Program-made: the position numbers and the translations under genes
The notes under the pieces: generated by a model
What the model saw: only the letters and a program-made list of their open reading frames with translations
Told to the model about the DNA's origin: nothing
Databases searched by the model: none
Part shown: piece by piece, positions 34,769 through 37,405 of the stretch
How positions within the stretch are numbered: the stretch's first letter is position 1
Layout: every line of letters starts with the position of its first letter
DNA from: Mnemiopsis leidyi
Lineage: Eukaryota; Ctenophora; Tentaculata; Lobata; Bolinopsidae
Direction: 5' to 3'
Assembly: GCA_000226015.1 (NCBI GenBank)
Contig: JH154073.1
Coordinates: 283,396-320,800 of the forward strand
DNA: 37,405 nt

Positions 34769-35314
34769 TCATTTTATACAATCCACATACAGCATGGCTC
34801 GATAGTGTTTAACTGAATGAGTAACTGGCTGTAATGAAAACACCAAGAGCAGCTGACGAATGTCGGGAGTGCTTCTATTCTCAACTAGCTCCTTGACGAG
34901 ATTACTGTTAACACATGTCTGTACACTGTATGCGTCAACAATTTTCTTTGCTAGAACAAGAGTGTCGAGAAGGGACAAAGTTTTAAAATAGGTTTCGTGT
35001 GGTGCATGTCCTGTTGTTTCTAACAGTTTCGACAACCCTTTCAGCTGCTGGATACAGAGATGGAGCTTCTGAACAAGATTTTTACAGATCTCAAGATTGC
35101 CATGAATCTCATTCATCTCAGCCAGAGGGAATATTTTGCGTTTACAGTCATTCTTATCTTCCGAGGCTTTACCAAAAAGATTGGATATTCGACCGGAAAT
35201 ATTAGAGAATGCCATATCATAGTTCTGAAGTGTTTGGACCATGTTATATACAATGTCTTTTCCTCTGCTATCTGACCCACCATGTGATAGAAGACTGTGT
35301 GGGGACAGCAACAT
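34769..35314 (-). CDS. CINP: Cyclin-dependent kinase 2-interacting protein
   Basis: Intronless, 181 residues from the ATG at 35314 (human CINP is 212). A GTG just before it and an in-frame TAG a few codons upstream make this ATG the likely start. The protein is all helical. An N-terminal helix (YNMVQTLQNYDMAFSNI) leads into SGRISNLFGK, then a coiled-coil stretch (CKNLVQKLHLCIQQLKGL). The signature C-terminal part contains ETYFKTLSLLDTL and LVKELVENRSTPDIRQLL, followed by SLQPV. That last block matches the family's 'KELAHTGDPDLTLSYLSMWLHQPYV' pattern position by position. CINP binds CDK2 and CDC7 and the ATR-ATRIP checkpoint complex, and is also reported in ribosome maturation with AAA ATPases. 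The downstream neighbour on the same strand is the SLF1-like gene. Confidence 0.85.
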   Translation of the reverse strand: MLLSPHSLLSHGGSDSRGKDIVYNMVQTLQNYDMAFSNISGRISNLFGKASEDKNDCKRKIFPLAEMNEIHGNLEICKNLVQKLHLCIQQLKGLSKLLETTGHAPHETYFKTLSLLDTLVLAKKIVDAYSVQTCVNSNLVKELVENRSTPDIRQLLLVFSLQPVTHSVKHYRAMLYVDCIK

Positions 35315-35317
35315 CAC

Positions 35318-35856
35318 GGATTTAGCCTATTATCTTTTTGGGATATCTTCCTTTATCTTCATTCATCCACTAGAAAAGTAGAAAATAAAAATTTAAAACA
35401 TGAAACAAATTGACACATGCTCGCACCCATTCACTTATACTGCACACAACGACACATTCACGCATGCTCACACACAAGCAACCCCCCCCCCCCACAAGCA
35501 CCCATCTTTCTGATAAACAAAATTCAAATTTAAGATCAGTTGCGATTTCAAATATTTTCGGTGGAAATCATCACTTTGGTTTAGAATTAGATGTTATATA
35601 TAGTTTTAAACTATTTCAACACTACGAATACATCAAATACATTGAGTTTCAGGAAGCAAGGCTAATGATCGGCTAGGGCAGCAGATACCCGTGCCAGTCC
35701 TCAGTTTGTACGACTCATTTGCCAGCAATCTTCACTCATCACTTCTCTTCACTCATCATATCAAGGGAAGTGTTTGGACAATTTTCATTTGTGTTGGACT
35801 TATTTCCTTCAAGTTACAGGCTACAGCTTTGTCAGTTGTAGATTGTTTTCACCATA
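35318..35856. other. Intergenic or LINE 5' region
   Basis: Holds ACAC-rich sequence and a 13-C run at about 35482-35494, then sequence that may be the 5' leader of the plus-strand LINE (about 35690-35856). The CINP promoter should lie here, but no core motif is distinct. Confidence 0.45.
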
Positions 35857-37380
35857 ATGTTGGACTTTTCATTCAAAATAAGTGAAAGGACTCGTAGAGG
35901 AAAAGTTTTGAAGTCACTTTTATCTGATGATAATATTCCAAATGCCTCTCAAGCTAAAATCCTTCTTAGTAACACATGCAACACTTGCCAGGAAGATGTT
36001 AATGATCCCCAAAACGTAATTCATTGTTATCAGTGCAACGAAAAGTATCATGTTCCTTGTCTTCAACACACACTACCCTCAGATCACATAAAGATCTTTG
36101 CCTCTAACCCCTGCCTCTGGTGGTTTTGTGCAACATGTGTATCAACAGCCCAGATAACCAAAAGTCACCATGTTCCTGAGAAAAGCTCCCAACAAGATAT
36201 GCAGGTTGATTTAATGAAATGTGTTTCTAATAATGTTGCTGAACAGTTTTCATCCTTTTAAATTGATATCATGTCTCGTATGGATACTATAATTGAAGAG
36301 AAATTCAGTAAAATTGCCGCTTCTCAACATACGACTGATCCCTTTAATGCAATAAATCAAGATAAGGTCTCTGATAAATCTTATTCCAGTTTGTTTTTGG
36401 ACAGCAGTAAAAATCCCAAGTCTGCCAACGATGAAAGTGTCTCACAGACAATGCAGGTACCGTTAACACAGAACTCATCTATTGTGCCCGAGTTTCTTGT
36501 TCTATCACCTAATGAAAATGTTTCTTCATCGGTGAATATGGAGAAAATGGGGCATGTGAAGAAGCTTGTCGAGAAGACACTAAAAAACTGCCAAGTTGTT
36601 TCAATTAACTGTAATGAGAAAAGCAAGAAGGTCTCAATAGGATTCCCAAACTGTGATGTTCGAGATAAAGCAGCTGCACTCATAAATTTTGATAAATCCC
36701 TAGACTCGCTTGGATATCAATCACAAAATGCTCGTAAAATGCTTCCCAAGGTTACTTTACATGGTGTATCAAGTGATATTCTCAAAGATATTGATCTTGA
36801 AGGTGTTGCTCACAATGATGATCAAAAAGTTAGAGACCTTGAAAAGCATGAAATAGTTATGAAAATATTAGAGAAGAACCCATTAATCAAAGAATTGTAT
36901 GATAATGGCCATACCCTAACAGTTGTATATCTGAAGAGAGTTTCTCGTAAATCTAATGGTCAGGACTTTACAGAGCTAACAATTGGGATCAAGGTTTCCC
37001 CAGGATACATCAAGTCATATTGGCCAACAGCAAGGAGCTATCTACATAGGATTTAGGAGACACAATGTCAATGACCGTTCTTCATCAAGACTTGCTACCA
37101 TTGTCAAATGGTAGGTCATACATCAAGTGAATGCAAAGATGCAAAACTGGGAAAAGAGCCAATCTGCATGTACTGTATGGGTAAACATAGGTCATCCAAC
37201 TGCCCCAACAAGAAAAAAACTGAAGTTCATGTATGTGCAAGATGTCTAGCCTCCCCTCATGGTAGAGATGCTGAGAATGCTAAAACTCACAATGCTGGAT
37301 GTATGGAATGCCCCATACTGGTCAGAGAATCTGCACGCCTAGCAGCCAACACAGACTTCAAATCAAAAAACGTGATGTGA
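35857..37380 (+). mobile_element. ORF1 of a CR1-like non-LTR retrotransposon, degenerate
   Basis: One reading frame is broken into three parts by an in-frame TAA at 36259-36261 and by a pair of compensating frame slips between about 37040 and 37085. Part 1 (MLDFSFKISERTRRGK) has a PHD finger: CNTCQ, CYQCNEKYHVPC, then CATC, the C4HC3 pattern. Part 2 (36271-37056) is a low-complexity linker followed by a folded region ending GIKVSPGYIKSYWP, like ORF1p RNA-binding domains. Part 3 carries CCHC knuckles (CYHCQMVGHTSSEC and CMYCMGKHRSSNC) and a last CARC...CMEC pair. PHD plus knuckles is the ORF1 type described for CR1-like LINEs. ORF2 (endonuclease and reverse transcriptase) would lie beyond the window. 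The breaks suggest an inactive copy, though sequence error is possible. Confidence 0.8.
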
Positions 37381-37405
37381 ATCAAGGTGCTAAGCAGAAT
37401 GTCTC

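Overview
Eukaryotic, almost certainly animal, nuclear DNA. The genes carry spliceosomal introns with GT..AG borders, long AT-rich intergenic DNA, many minisatellites, a non-LTR retrotransposon and a scaffold gap. The recognisable proteins (DHX9, CSTF2, CINP and a BRCT-pair protein of the SLF1/TopBP1 type) are metazoan. Short introns, low GC and acceptor-like AGs just upstream of several start codons would suit an invertebrate that uses spliced leaders (for example a cnidarian or ctenophore), but I cannot place the species from sequence alone.

Layout. 1-152 is a microsatellite. 2031-3050 (-) is an intronless CSTF2 gene for mRNA 3'-end processing. 3.1-10.9 kb is gene-poor: a decayed non-LTR retrotransposon tail near 4.3-4.9 kb, one possible small ORF at 7993, and a 1.7 kb foldback element at 9015-10699. 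10900-24615 (-) is a DHX9 (RNA helicase A) gene that I could assemble into 20 exons, all phase-consistent, giving 1258 residues. Its 3.8 kb first intron holds a possible LTR fragment, a CACGTG cluster, a 106-bp tandem array and an 827-base N gap. 27297-27952 (-) is the 3' end of an unidentified gene. 28622-30136 (+) is a secreted cysteine-rich gene with PCSK9-C-terminal-like modules and an apparently damaged 3' part. 30586-34395 (-) is an eight-exon BRCT-pair protein closest to SLF1. 34769-35314 (-) is intronless CINP. 35857 to the window end (+) is ORF1 of a CR1-like LINE with PHD and CCHC zinc fingers.

Two loose functional pairings stand out. CSTF2 and DHX9 are RNA-processing genes on the same strand. 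CINP and the SLF1-like gene are genome-stability genes lying head to tail 373 bp apart.

The most unusual feature is not a gene. At five splice junctions in three separate genes, a tandem repeat is built from the junction itself (exon edge plus 5' or 3' splice site), and a sixth array begins inside a donor region. The introns therefore carry lines of duplicated decoy splice sites. I see no explanation in the ordinary annotation and rank this as the observation most worth testing.
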